Assembly (NCBI GenBank): GCA_012862575.1
Contig: BLSF01000025.1
Span: forward strand, 310,001 to 374,000
Direction of reading: 5' to 3'
DNA from: Parietichytrium sp. I65-24A
Lineage: Eukaryota > Sar > Bigyra > Thraustochytrida > Thraustochytriidae
DNA: 64,000 nt
Positions 11,481-21,363 of this stretch are shown piece after piece (the stretch's first letter is position 1; each line of letters starts with the position of its first letter). Under the pieces are notes generated by a model. The model was given only the letters and a program-made list of their open reading frames with translations. It ran no database searches and was not told the origin of the DNA. A program made the translations under genes and the position numbers.

Positions 11481-11660
11481 ATGCCAAAGCCACAGCGCGA
11501 AAAGGACCGAGAGAGCGGCACTGGACGCGGCAAGGAGGTTGCCAAGGATGGATCTGGGGGCAAGTTCGTGTGGGGCACGCCAGGATCGGAGATGAGCGTT
11601 CCGCCAATGTCCAAAGGAGATCCGAACTACGATTCCGACCATGAGAAGGAGGATCACTGA
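11481..11660 (+). CDS. PDCD4/MA3-linker-like microprotein (59 aa)
   Basis: Short complete frame from ATG 11481. The charged N-terminus (MPKPQREKDRESGTGRGK) is followed by GSGGKFVWGTPG and then KGDPNYDSDHE. The order Gly-Gly-Lys-x-x-Trp-Gly-(Thr-Pro-Gly), a short spacer, and Asp-Pro-Asn-Tyr-Asp closely matches the linker just before the first MA3 domain of PDCD4 and plant MA3 proteins, where that part contributes to RNA and ribosome association. Here no MA3 domain follows: a TGA at 11658-11660 ends the frame, and I see no donor site or MA3-like exon in the next 900 bases. It is either a stand-alone translation or RNA-binding microprotein or a first exon whose continuation I missed. The frame upstream has only TTG codons. 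Confidence 0.65.
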   Translation: MPKPQREKDRESGTGRGKEVAKDGSGGKFVWGTPGSEMSVPPMSKGDPNYDSDHEKEDH

Positions 11661-12559
11661 GCCAAGTGGATTGCTCGGTGGATTGCTCGGCGACGTTCGA
11701 CGCTCACACCGCGGGCCTCAAAGGAGCCTGCGCAGATGGTATGGAATATTTAGATGGCACGATTTTGTACAATTTTAATTATTGATCAATCACACTACAT
11801 GAAAAGAAAAATATGTTTCCTATTTGGTTGTTGACTGTTTTTTTTTAAGGTCCTTCTACTTCTCGCAGTACGTTTACGATTTTGCTCGCAAACTTGCAGG
11901 TCGATGGTTGAATACGAGAAGCAGTCGGTCAAAGTGGGCAACCAAACGGACAATCCGATATTTGGGAGAAAGGCTTGGCCTGGAGTTGCATTGTACGTTG
12001 TACGTGGTCATTGCTTGCAGAATTGCAAATCGAAGTCTGCACGGGTGCTTGTTTGGTACATTTGAGGCCGTGGGTCAGATTCGGCAACATGTTGGGCAAG
12101 TGAAGTGCGCGGTACATTTGCGCTAAAACTCGCTAATAAAAAAGATAGACTATTGTTTCATATTTTTCAGTTTGTACATTTTTACACCTTATAGGTCAAG
12201 ATATTTACATGGCCGACTCGCGCTTCGGTGCCTCGTCGGTAGCTCGAAAAAAAAGCGTTCGACAGTCCGATGACACCGCTCGCACTCTGCCCGTACAAGT
12301 TGTTAACGATCACAAAGACAAAAGTGAGGAGGAAGAACAGGAAAAGGAGTGAAAAGGTCTAATAAGGAAAAAGAGGCCAGCTTGAAACTAGTTCCTTTCG
12401 TTTTCAAGCTTGCCAGCTCTTCTATGCTTGCGTTTCCGATGCTCGGAGTGAAACAGGACGATCGGCTTGGGGCTACGAGTTTTTGCGATTCTAACCAAAC
12501 AAGAAAAATGGGACACACGCGAGGTGAAGCTAGCGAAAAGATTGCCAGAGCATGGAAAC
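11661..12559. other. Intergenic: 3' region of microprotein gene, convergent with His-rich gene
   Basis: AT-rich DNA with an AATAAA at 12134 and a pyrimidine-rich TATTTTTCAG at about 12162-12171. A 100-codon open frame at 11824-12126 lacks a convincing start and resembles nothing known. The 3' ends of the two flanking genes probably lie here. Confidence 0.4.
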
Positions 12560-14401
12560 TCAAGCAAGGACTAAAGGGGCCGAAGGCACTTCTACGTTGA
12601 CATGACGAGCCTTGTCCTCTCCGTCCGAGACCAGTTCACTAGAGCCAGAGGAGTGCCTCTCGACATCTCCATCCAGATCATCCACAACAACCTCGCCCTC
12701 CTCAGCGACTTCCCTTGTGGCGAGCTGTGTCTGCTCCGCAACAGCTTCCGAGGACACATCGTCGGGAACGTTGATCTGCTTGCAGCAAATGAGGCCTCCA
12801 TGCTCATCAAAGAACGAGCAAGTGCCGAAGCGGACGGACTTTTTGCTGCAGACGGTCTCACACCTGTTGGACCTGGTGTGCTTTAGGATACCGTGAAGGT
12901 CGTCCTTCTTGGACTTGCTTCGGGAAAGCTTTTTCGCCAGTCCATCCAGCGAAATGCCGAGTTTTGCGAAGAATCCGCTGAACCCTCCCTTGTGTTCTTT
13001 GCTCGATCTGGAGCCCCTCTTGCTCGAGCGGTGCGAGGAAGAGTGGTGTGAGTGATGATGTGAAGACTTGTGGTGGTGAACATTGTGATGCATGCTTGGC
13101 TTGCAGTCCTTGCTACGTCGATGACGCATGCTGTGTTCCCCGCTACGGTGGTGGTGGTGATGATGGTGGTGGTGGTGGTCGCGATCACGTCGCAAGTCGC
13201 GACCGCCCGAGTGGCTCTTCCTCTTGCGCTGGCACGAGCGCGACGAGGAAGACGAAGTGTTGCAGTGCTTTGTTGACTCGTCCGAGCTCAGCGAGCTCGT
13301 GGAGCTCCCGCAGCTCTCGGTTTCGTGCGTTTGATGGTGGCTGTGCTGGTGCTGGCTACCCGTGCCATGAGAACAGCAACTGCCGAGGCCGGTCCAGACG
13401 GACGCCTTCGAGCGTGATTTCGGGCTGTGGCCACGATGATCGCGGTTCGACCGGGGCGAGCAGGGCGGTGACGATTGCGGGCTGGCGGTAGCAGCGTTTG
13501 TGGCAGTGTTTGTTGCGGCGGTCTTCAGGTCCACCTCGCCAGCGTCGCCATCGTCTTGTGGATCGCTTTCGCCCGACGCCCCATTCTCCGGCATGAGGCC
13601 GTGAAACCTGTGCGCGGACTCAATCATTGGCTTGTGCAAAGCCGTTCGCGCATTCTTCATGCGATTTCTCAAAAATGACGCCGATGCCGCCGTCGTGATT
13701 GCTGCCGGGTCAATCAGCCCTGCGTCCTTATCCGTCGGCACAAGCAAGGACGACACCAGCTCCGAGTTCTCCGCGCCGAGCACATCTTCCAGGCAATGCC
13801 TTGCATCGCTGACGCTCATCAACCTCACCGACTCCGCCAGCGCAAACACGAGCGCCTCTCTCAGCACATCCCTACAGTCATCCGCGGTGACCGACGTCGA
13901 GTGCACCTTCTGCCGTTTGACCGCGTCGTACATGTCCGTCGTGGACATCCCATCGATGTAATGGCGCAGCGACACCGACTTGCAGATCGCGCTGGCCGTG
14001 CGTTTCACGCTCACCACGTCCATTTCGCCAATTTCTCCCAAGTCGCCCAACTCCTCCTCCTCTGACGCAGCGCCGCCCTCCATCCGCCGCGCCACTCTTC
14101 GCGCTCCCAACAACGACGCCGCCTCGCTACTGTGACTGTTACTGTTGCGCTCGAAGTGTACCTTGCGCAGCGCCGCGCCGCGTACGAGACGCGCCACCGA
14201 CAAGCGTGAGTGGATCCCACTGCCACTCCCGCTCCCACTGCGCCGGGTCTGCTTTTGTCCGCGCGCAGCCTCCCACTGATCCCACTGAGCAGCCGCCGCC
14301 TCCTCCTTCTTCGTCTTCTTCTTCGCGAAGGGAGATTTTGGCTGTTCCTCGCTGCGTTCCGCGCTTGCTGGGGAACTCTCTCGCACCAAGCTCGCGCTCA
14401 T
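12560..14401 (-). CDS. His/Ser-rich protein with SILK and RVxF motifs, candidate PP1 regulatory subunit (613 aa)
   Basis: Single exon from ATG 14401. Residues 1-60 are polar. Residues about 135-260 form the only globular-looking, helix-rich part (SLRHYIDGMSTTDMYDAVKR onward). Residues 300-470 are Ser/His/Arg-rich, with ten consecutive His at 409-418 and further His clusters to about 455. A basic stretch (KKLSRSKSKKD) is followed by GILK at 504-507 and KSVRF at 521-525. In known PP1 partners (inhibitor-2 and others) a [GS]IL[KR] motif N-terminal to a [RK]-x-V-x-F motif docks two sites on the phosphatase, so a PP1-targeting role is a reasonable inference. The His runs may bind metal or sort to nuclear speckles. 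The last 60 residues are acidic. The globular part matches no family I know. Confidence 0.8.
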   Translation of the reverse strand: MSASLVRESSPASAERSEEQPKSPFAKKKTKKEEAAAAQWDQWEAARGQKQTRRSGSGSGSGIHSRLSVARLVRGAALRKVHFERNSNSHSSEAASLLGARRVARRMEGGAASEEEELGDLGEIGEMDVVSVKRTASAICKSVSLRHYIDGMSTTDMYDAVKRQKVHSTSVTADDCRDVLREALVFALAESVRLMSVSDARHCLEDVLGAENSELVSSLLVPTDKDAGLIDPAAITTAASASFLRNRMKNARTALHKPMIESAHRFHGLMPENGASGESDPQDDGDAGEVDLKTAATNTATNAATASPQSSPPCSPRSNRDHRGHSPKSRSKASVWTGLGSCCSHGTGSQHQHSHHQTHETESCGSSTSSLSSDESTKHCNTSSSSSRSCQRKRKSHSGGRDLRRDRDHHHHHHHHHHRSGEHSMRHRRSKDCKPSMHHNVHHHKSSHHHSHHSSSHRSSKRGSRSSKEHKGGFSGFFAKLGISLDGLAKKLSRSKSKKDDLHGILKHTRSNRCETVCSKKSVRFGTCSFFDEHGGLICCKQINVPDDVSSEAVAEQTQLATREVAEEGEVVVDDLDGDVERHSSGSSELVSDGEDKARHVNVEVPSAPLVLA

Positions 14402-17400
14402 TCCGTGCCTACTTGTCTCTTTTTTCTCTCAGTGTGTCTCTGTCTGTCTCCGTCTCTCCCTCTCAAGCTCCGTCTGAGGCTGGTGGTAGCCGCGGATAGA
14501 GAGTGGGTAAGAGCCCGGGGAAGTTTGGGTTGTTTGGGTTGCCTCTGAGGGCCGCCTCTCTCAGATGTGCGAAAGTTTTCGAGTTTTCGCTGTTTGTTTG
14601 CTGTGCTTCTCTCTCTCTCTCTCTCTCTCATGTGCTTGTGAGGGAGAAAGGAGGGATGGAAGGAAAGTTGTTAGCTGGACTGGTGAGAGGTGGTACGACT
14701 CTCACATCTCTCGCTAGCGTCGCGGCAGGTCGTACCGAAGCGCTTGGCCGGGCAGTAGCACTCCAGCGAAGTTACGCAGAATGGATACTGGATTGGTAGG
14801 ATCCGAGGGCTGGGTGTTCGTCCGCTAGCGCTCAGATAGCCACGTGTAGAACGCCGTACCGCCTCCCTCCGATTCTACCACACCCGGTAGCCACTGATAG
14901 CTTAACCGCCAGTACCTCAGCACTATCCCTCCGCACCAGCTGCTACGCGCTGCCACCGTAAATCACTAACTTTAGCACGCACTACACAGTGCTACTGAAC
15001 TGGGCGCGGGGTTACCTTAAGAGTACCTATCCACCTTAGCTGTAGTATTAAGCAAGCATATGCAGTTCTAACGTAGCGGGGCGTAGGAGTGGAGGCCGTA
15101 AAGTGGCGCAGGGGAATTTGGAGTTTGGAGGTTGTTTGGCGACGGCGAAGAATGGGGATTCCGTAAAGTGGAGACATGGGCAGGATGGGATGAGAGAGCA
15201 TTGCGTAGTATAGTATATGTGAGACGAGAGACGAATGAGGAGCGAGTGAGAGTGTGAGGGGACGGATGCGTGTGAGGGCACTGGCTGGAGGTCATCGTAG
15301 GATCGGGACTCCCTCCCCACCCATTCTCTTTTTACTCCAAAGACTCCAAAGACCCCAAAGACTCAAGGCTATTTTGCATAATCAACATAATCATCAATTG
15401 TTGTTCAGAAGAATCAGAAGCAGGTGAGGGAGGAAGAGCGCCACGTTGCTGGATGTCGCTGGAACTTTGCTCTGACTGGCCAGCCTTGCGTGGTGTGAGA
15501 TGCTGCGATGAGAGGGCGCTGGCCGGTGCGTGTGGCCGTGCTAGGGTATGAATCGATCGATGAGTTGTTGACATGGCTGACAAGTGAACAGAATGCAGAA
15601 TTCAGAATGTATTAGAATATATCTTTTGCGTTTTGAAGAAAATGAGAGGGAAAAGGAAAATGAAAAGGAAAAAGGCGTTGAAGCGGACTGTCTCGCTGAC
15701 TGGCTGGCTCACGAGACACGTCACACGAGTCAGCCAGTCAGCCCTCGTTTGCTACATCTGCCATTTATTTTTCCAAAAGTCTGTCGAGCTCGCTCCCCAC
15801 CAAGCTGCTCCGCCACTCCCTCACTCCTTCATCGCACAGTGTCAGTTCAAAATCAGAAGCCTCTTTTCTTTTTGACTGACCAAACCGTGACCATCAGCTC
15901 TCGCGGCTTTAACCAAATCTCAAGGGATGAACACTCGAGAGTTGAGAAGATTCTTCATGATGAAATCAGATGGGCTTCAGCGCTGTCGTCGAAAGATGTC
16001 GAAAGTCTGAGGTAGAGTAGCCTCTCTTGTGAGTTCAGATCCACTGTCAGTCTGACTGAATATGATTGTGCGCCACGCACTTTCCAAATTTGGAGAGAGT
16101 GAATGAGAGTGAGTGAGCGAGTGAGTGAGTGGAAGGAAGGAATGTGAGGGGACGGACGGGCCTTCCTTCTTTCTTTCACTCCTTCGTCCCTCTGTAAAAT
16201 GTAAAATATGCATAAGAGGGAGGGAGAGTTGGTCAGGGGCAGACGCCAGACGCCATCGTGTTGCAACAGGGATTTTTCCAGTACTATTGCGTAAATAGGC
16301 CTTACGCTAAAAGCCTGTACATTTCCCCGTCGTCTTTCTCCCGCTCCGTCACGTTTGCCAACGCCAAAGCAGGGGCTGGTGGGACTACCAGGTAGCTACT
16401 CACGGACATAGCATCCCGGAGGCTTGAGGCATCTTGAGCCTTGAATGGCTGGCCATGCTCCGGGTCGTGTTCGATCTTCACCGTTGTGGTTCATTTATCC
16501 TAAACATTAAATCTATTAAGATTGACTTGCGGAGCTTGTAGTTCAGACAACAATGCACACGCATCAGCTCCAGAGTGTTGTGAGAAAGACTGACATCTGC
16601 CTCACAGGTCGTATCGCTCTTCAGAGAAGAAGAGGCGGGAGCCGCAAAAGCTCCTTAAACAAATGATGCAATACCCGATACCTTTCTATCACTTTAAGTA
16701 GCCTTACTGGCCTCTGAACTTCCCGTCCAGAGTGACACGCCACCTAGTGTGGGTGGCGCTCCTGACACGAGACCCAGTTCACATCGCTGATTTTTTACAT
16801 CGTAGGTTTTCGCCTCGAGTTGCATTCGAGAGACAACTTCCCTATCGAAGCTCCTAGCCCAGCAGTAAGCAGACCGATCGAAAGTCGCTTAGGGCGGGAA
16901 ACTCGCATTTGCTTTGAATGGCCAAAAGAGCAACTAGGAATATCTTGGCAAAACGGCACAACAAAATGACCCAAATTCCAGCCCACCATCCGAGACCATG
17001 TCCTGCTGCACTCAGTACTGTACCATGGTACTCTTTACTCACAGTCAGTACATGACTCAAAAAAATCGACATTTCTTGCACCTCCTTTCTTCTTCTCATC
17101 CGCTGCACGTCGTAAAAAAAAAAGCCTCCTTTTCTTCTCCTGCTTCGTTTCTCTGGGAACTGGGATTCGATTGCGCCGATTTGCAGCGGTGCAAAACGAA
17201 CCTACTATTTCACCTACCGGATCCGCTAGGCCCCAGCGCCTCGCCATTTTTAGCTATTGTTTACTTAGGACGCCTTACTCACCAAAAGGTTCCGCCGTCG
17301 GGTACTAGTCAGCTGCTGGCTCACTTGTAGGCCAGCTGTGATCAGCGACCAGCGCCGTCCAGCTGGACTGCGCTGGAAAGAAGTGAGCTAGTACCTTACT

Positions 17401-18992
17401 ACTTCGGAATACTCGGAGTATTGTAGCTGGCCCAGGAACGCTCCTCAGCCTCTACCGGTTTTTCATTTCTCTCTTCTTTTCACACTTTGATTTTTTGAAA
17501 TCAATCTGACTGTGAATAAAAGAAAAAGACGACGTGAGTTCTAAAATTCTAAATTCTCAAATTCTGAAATCTGAACGTAAAGAACTACTGAACTCTGCAA
17601 AATATATCTATCTATTCTTCTCAGTGAATGCACGAAAGCTGTCTGGGTCGGATCCTCCCGTGGGTCAACACGACACGCACGCTAGCTGCTGGCTACGGCT
17701 GTGGCGTATTCTGCGAATTTTTCTACTCTGGAAAATGGAATGGTGCGCCGAGAGAAGGAACGGGAAGGAAACTCGCGGAGATGAGACAAAGCGAGCGCAC
17801 GACGAGTGCTTTGTGCCAGCCGTTGGTTGGCGAGGGCCAATTCAGCGTTGTGTTGGTTGGTTTGGACTGTTTGGACAGGGCTCAACGACGCGGATTTGTT
17901 GGGAGTGATCAATCACGTGCTTTGCTTTCAAAGATGAGAGATGATGGATGGTGATGGATGATGCATTGTTCCGCGCCAGCTCGTGGCTTATGACCGTTGA
18001 GCGAGGAGTGGCCTATTAATTTACAAATAACCACACTACGTCTTTACCCAATGCGTGTTAAAATGCCGGGGCGGCAGATATGTGCGATAACGTTCCATAT
18101 TGTCGATAAGGCTTTACTATGTGGTTTCAAAGAGCGGAATTTGAATCTGGTTTTGCTGTCGCGCCTTTTATTATGAAAAACTGGCGGTGGGGATCAACTT
18201 ACCGGAACTGGGGCGGAGCCACTCGTTGCAACATCACTCTGCCACTCTGTGCGTGCCGTGCACACTGCGCGATGCAACGCATGCGAAACACACTTTCGCC
18301 TCTCTCTCTCTCTCTCTCTCTCACTCTCTCTCTCTCCCTCTCTCGTCTCTGTCTTTGTCAGAAGCTTCTTGTCCATCCTTGTTCCCGCATCAGGTATTTG
18401 TGTTCAAGAAAATGAAAATCGAAAATCGAAAATCGACTTTCGCGAAACCATTGGAATATGATGGAAAGGGGTAAAAAGAAAAGATGTCGAGACACCAGTG
18501 GAGGCAGATTTGTATGTCACGCATTCCCACACAGCGAGTGGCTATGCGTGGCTGCCGGGGTGCAGAGTGCAGAGTACCACGAGTACTCAGTTCCACGGGC
18601 TGCAGTGCAGTGCTCAGTTACAAGTCCAACTCAGTCTGCTCCGGTAAGTAACTGCAGTGATCTGCAGTTGAGAGCCATCGATCATGATGTCGATGCAATA
18701 AATGCTGTCCAAGAGTCCGAAGATTCGCCAAGTTGCATCAAGTTGCCCCGCATGGCGTTTCGGAGCATCGTTCCACAGCTGTTCCTGCGCCGAGATATGC
18801 ACTGAGTACTACTCACCGTCTGCAACTTCCTTTGATCGAGTGAGTGGTGAGGCTGAAAGTGCGGCACCCCGCCTTTTGTCGGCAGTTGCACGCGTAAATC
18901 CCATCTGGCTGACGGTGAATCGAGAAACTTGCGGCGGGCGGAAAGATTTGGAAAGTGCGGAAGGACTGGCTGAAGGTCTTGAGTCTCTGGCG
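14402..18992. other. 4.6-kb gene-poor region
   Basis: No convincing gene. It holds CT tracts (14610-14630, 18300-18345), a C/T/A-rich stretch full of CTAG-, GTAC- and TAGC-like words (14780-15060) and TGACNGTGA-type words at 17039, 17507 and 18910. The first bases probably contain the promoter of the His-rich gene, including a CT-rich leader. Confidence 0.45.
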
Positions 18993-19634
18993 ATGTCGAA
19001 GGCGCCAAGGTAAGGTCTGTCTTTTGTGAGTTGAGGATGATGGATAATGATGGATACACGAGATGAGACACATTTTCCAGGAGTAGTACAGTACACTAGG
19101 TAATCGCGGTCCGCAAAGTCTCATCGCTTCGCCACTCCTTTTCGACGCCTTTCGGCCTTTCGAATTGACAAATTTATGAGTTTGTGAGTTTGTGACCGAG
19201 TCGCAAAAACAAGCGCTCCCGCTTGAACAAACCTTTCGAAATGAGACAACTTCTTGTTTCCTTTTTAGAGTCTGACAGCGAGTGTCGTGGTGCAGAGGAG
19301 GAGAGGGTTGGCTCTCTCAACACAGTCAGTCAAATCAAACGTTTTCTAAATTAGAACAAAGTTTCCGAAAAATTGATCGGCAGAGAAAATGCTGACTGGT
19401 TTTGCTTCTTTCTTGTTTAGCGAATGAGACGTGGAACAGATGGAACCAAAGCTACTTTCACGCTTGTTTGTTGGATTGTCTCATCGCGCACGGACATTTG
19501 GAAAAAGTGACGCTGGTGCCACCTGGTGCCTTCATGAGCGGGATCGAGAAAACCTGCGAAACCGGTGCCGCCTTTGCTGCGCAAAGATGACAAGTAAGGA
19601 AGACCCAGCACAGGAGATGGGGAAACAGAAATGA
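18993..19634 (+). other. Possible small spliced gene (splice-like signals only)
   Basis: An ATG at 18993 is followed by CCAAG|GTAAGG, a consensus-like 5' splice site (GT at 19010). Downstream are two strong acceptor-like sequences. CTTCTTGTTTCCTTTTTAG ends at 19268. A second runs from a CTGAC branch-like word (19392-19396) through a long pyrimidine tract to TTTAG at 19420. After 19421 all three frames stay open for about 90-215 bases, so I cannot fix the reading frame, and no protein family is recognisable. The region ends before the convergent MAP kinase gene. The splice signals suggest a transcript, coding or not. Confidence 0.25.
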
Positions 19635-19716
19635 GAAATGAAAAAGGTTGGGTGGCAAAACTGTTGGGTTGTTTTTCTGTTTCTTTCAGTTCAAAATGCG
19701 GTATCAGGGCTTTCGT

Positions 19717-21363
19717 TTATCTTACAGCACGGTCGTAGCTGATCTCCTTGGCTTGCTCGTTTGGCTTCTGGCCCCCAAACACGGACTTGGCAGCGAGTTT
19801 CACTTTCTGGAACCGGGAAGCCAGCGCACTGGTGACGGACTGGTTATCGCTGTTGTGCTTGGAGCTGTGCTTGGAGCTCTTGGAGCGCTCGTCTTCTGTG
19901 AGCCTGGAGTCGGACAATGACTCAGGCTCCAGGAACGAATCCTCTTGAGGGACTGTGATTACGCTCTGCTGCTGCTGTTGACGGAATGGATCGTCAAAGT
20001 GCTCCAGCACGAGCTGCGCCGACTTTTGGTTGTTGAGCTTTGCGTAGTGGTTGAGCTGAATTTGCATGAGCCTCTTGAAGTGTCCGGTGGTCACATTCTT
20101 GTCGCTCTCAAAGCTAAAGTCGGGGTCATCGATTGGAGGCCGCGTTGGCTCATCCTCAGGGCAAAACAAGGTTGCCATGTACGGATGCCGGAGTGCCTGC
20201 TCCACTGTGAACCTCCGGCTTGGCTCCCATGTGAGCAGCCGAAGCAGCAAGTCTTGTGCGCGCGGGCAAAAACCGCGGAATAGAGTCTTGATTGGATAGA
20301 TGGGTTTCGGGTACTGTTGTGCGAGGCTGCGCAAGTATGCGTGCATCTTGGCGCTCTTGGCGGTTCGAATGAGGGCTTCAGGTGGCGGCCCGAGAACCTC
20401 TGCGAAACGGCGCAACAGGTCATACTGGTCAGAGCCGGGGAAGAGCGGCTTACGCATGAGCAGCTCTGCCAAAATACATCCGACGCTAAACATATCGAGC
20501 GGTTTGCTGTACGTGCCCGCGGCCACAACCACCTCTGGGGCGCGGTACCACCGCGTCTGGATGTAGTCCGACATGTGTCTGGCGTCTTGTGTCTCTGGGA
20601 GATTGAGGCGAGCCAATCCAAAATCGCAGATGCGGAGATCGCAATTGGAGTTGACGAGGATGTTGCGAGGCTTGAGGTCGCGGTGAATGATTCCAGCGCT
20701 GTGCAAGTACAGGAGGCCGCGCAATACTTGGTACAAGAAGAATTGGCAGTGCTCGTTTGTCAAGTGCTGTGGAGACTTGATGATGGTTGTCAAATCGGTC
20801 TCCATTAGGTCAAAAACCGCATAAATATCAGTGCTGATGGTGCGCTGTTGGTTTGTCTTTCCTTCGTTGTTGCTGTTGTCTTGAGTTTGGTGGGCCATTA
20901 CATTGCGCAGAGTAATCACGTTCTCGTGGTTCATCATGTTGAGGAACTTGATCTCTCTGTACGTGCGCTTGCAGGCCGAAACACGGTCCAACGCGCCCTC
21001 AATCTTCTTGATGGCAACCAGCTTGCCAGTACTCTTTTCTTGTGCAGAGTACACGACGCCGTACGCTCCTTCTCCGATGCGGTCCAGAACGCGATAGCCT
21101 TGCTTGCTCAAGGAGAATGTCTCACTCAGCGCGCTGTAGGAGCCCTTCTCTTGATCATTCGAGTTCTTCTTGTGTGAGTTCTTCAGCTTCCCGTTCTTGT
21201 CGGCCTTGCTGGGGATAGTCGTGTTGCGGTACTCTGCACGCTCGATTTCGTCGTCATAGTCCTCCTTTGACTCCTCGACGGAGCTGTCAGGGAAGGAGTT
21301 GTCCTCCGCGAAAAGCTCCCCAGTTGGGCAAGAGCCTGGGCTCGAATTCCGCATGTCTGCCAT
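19717..21363 (-). CDS. Mitogen-activated protein kinase with SDY activation loop (548 aa)
   Basis: Start set at ATG 21363 (A at -3, G at +4); the frame extends upstream only to a TTG. An acidic N-terminal extension of about 88 residues precedes the kinase domain at about 90-400. The Gly loop GEGAYGVV begins at 97, the lysine in VAIKK is K119, the catalytic loop HRDLKPRN spans 227-234 and DFG spans 247-249. The MAPK activation segment is clear (YIQTRWYRAPE), but the dual-phosphorylation motif reads S265-D-Y267 where the family has TEY, TDY or TGY. There is an insert of about 18 polar residues around 160-178 between beta strands 4 and 5. A C-terminal tail of about 145 residues is Gln/Ser-rich. 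Expected role: Ser/Thr-Pro-directed signalling downstream of a MAPK kinase. Confidence 0.92.
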   Translation of the reverse strand: MADMRNSSPGSCPTGELFAEDNSFPDSSVEESKEDYDDEIERAEYRNTTIPSKADKNGKLKNSHKKNSNDQEKGSYSALSETFSLSKQGYRVLDRIGEGAYGVVYSAQEKSTGKLVAIKKIEGALDRVSACKRTYREIKFLNMMNHENVITLRNVMAHQTQDNSNNEGKTNQQRTISTDIYAVFDLMETDLTTIIKSPQHLTNEHCQFFLYQVLRGLLYLHSAGIIHRDLKPRNILVNSNCDLRICDFGLARLNLPETQDARHMSDYIQTRWYRAPEVVVAAGTYSKPLDMFSVGCILAELLMRKPLFPGSDQYDLLRRFAEVLGPPPEALIRTAKSAKMHAYLRSLAQQYPKPIYPIKTLFRGFCPRAQDLLLRLLTWEPSRRFTVEQALRHPYMATLFCPEDEPTRPPIDDPDFSFESDKNVTTGHFKRLMQIQLNHYAKLNNQKSAQLVLEHFDDPFRQQQQQSVITVPQEDSFLEPESLSDSRLTEDERSKSSKHSSKHNSDNQSVTSALASRFQKVKLAAKSVFGGQKPNEQAKEISYDRAVR

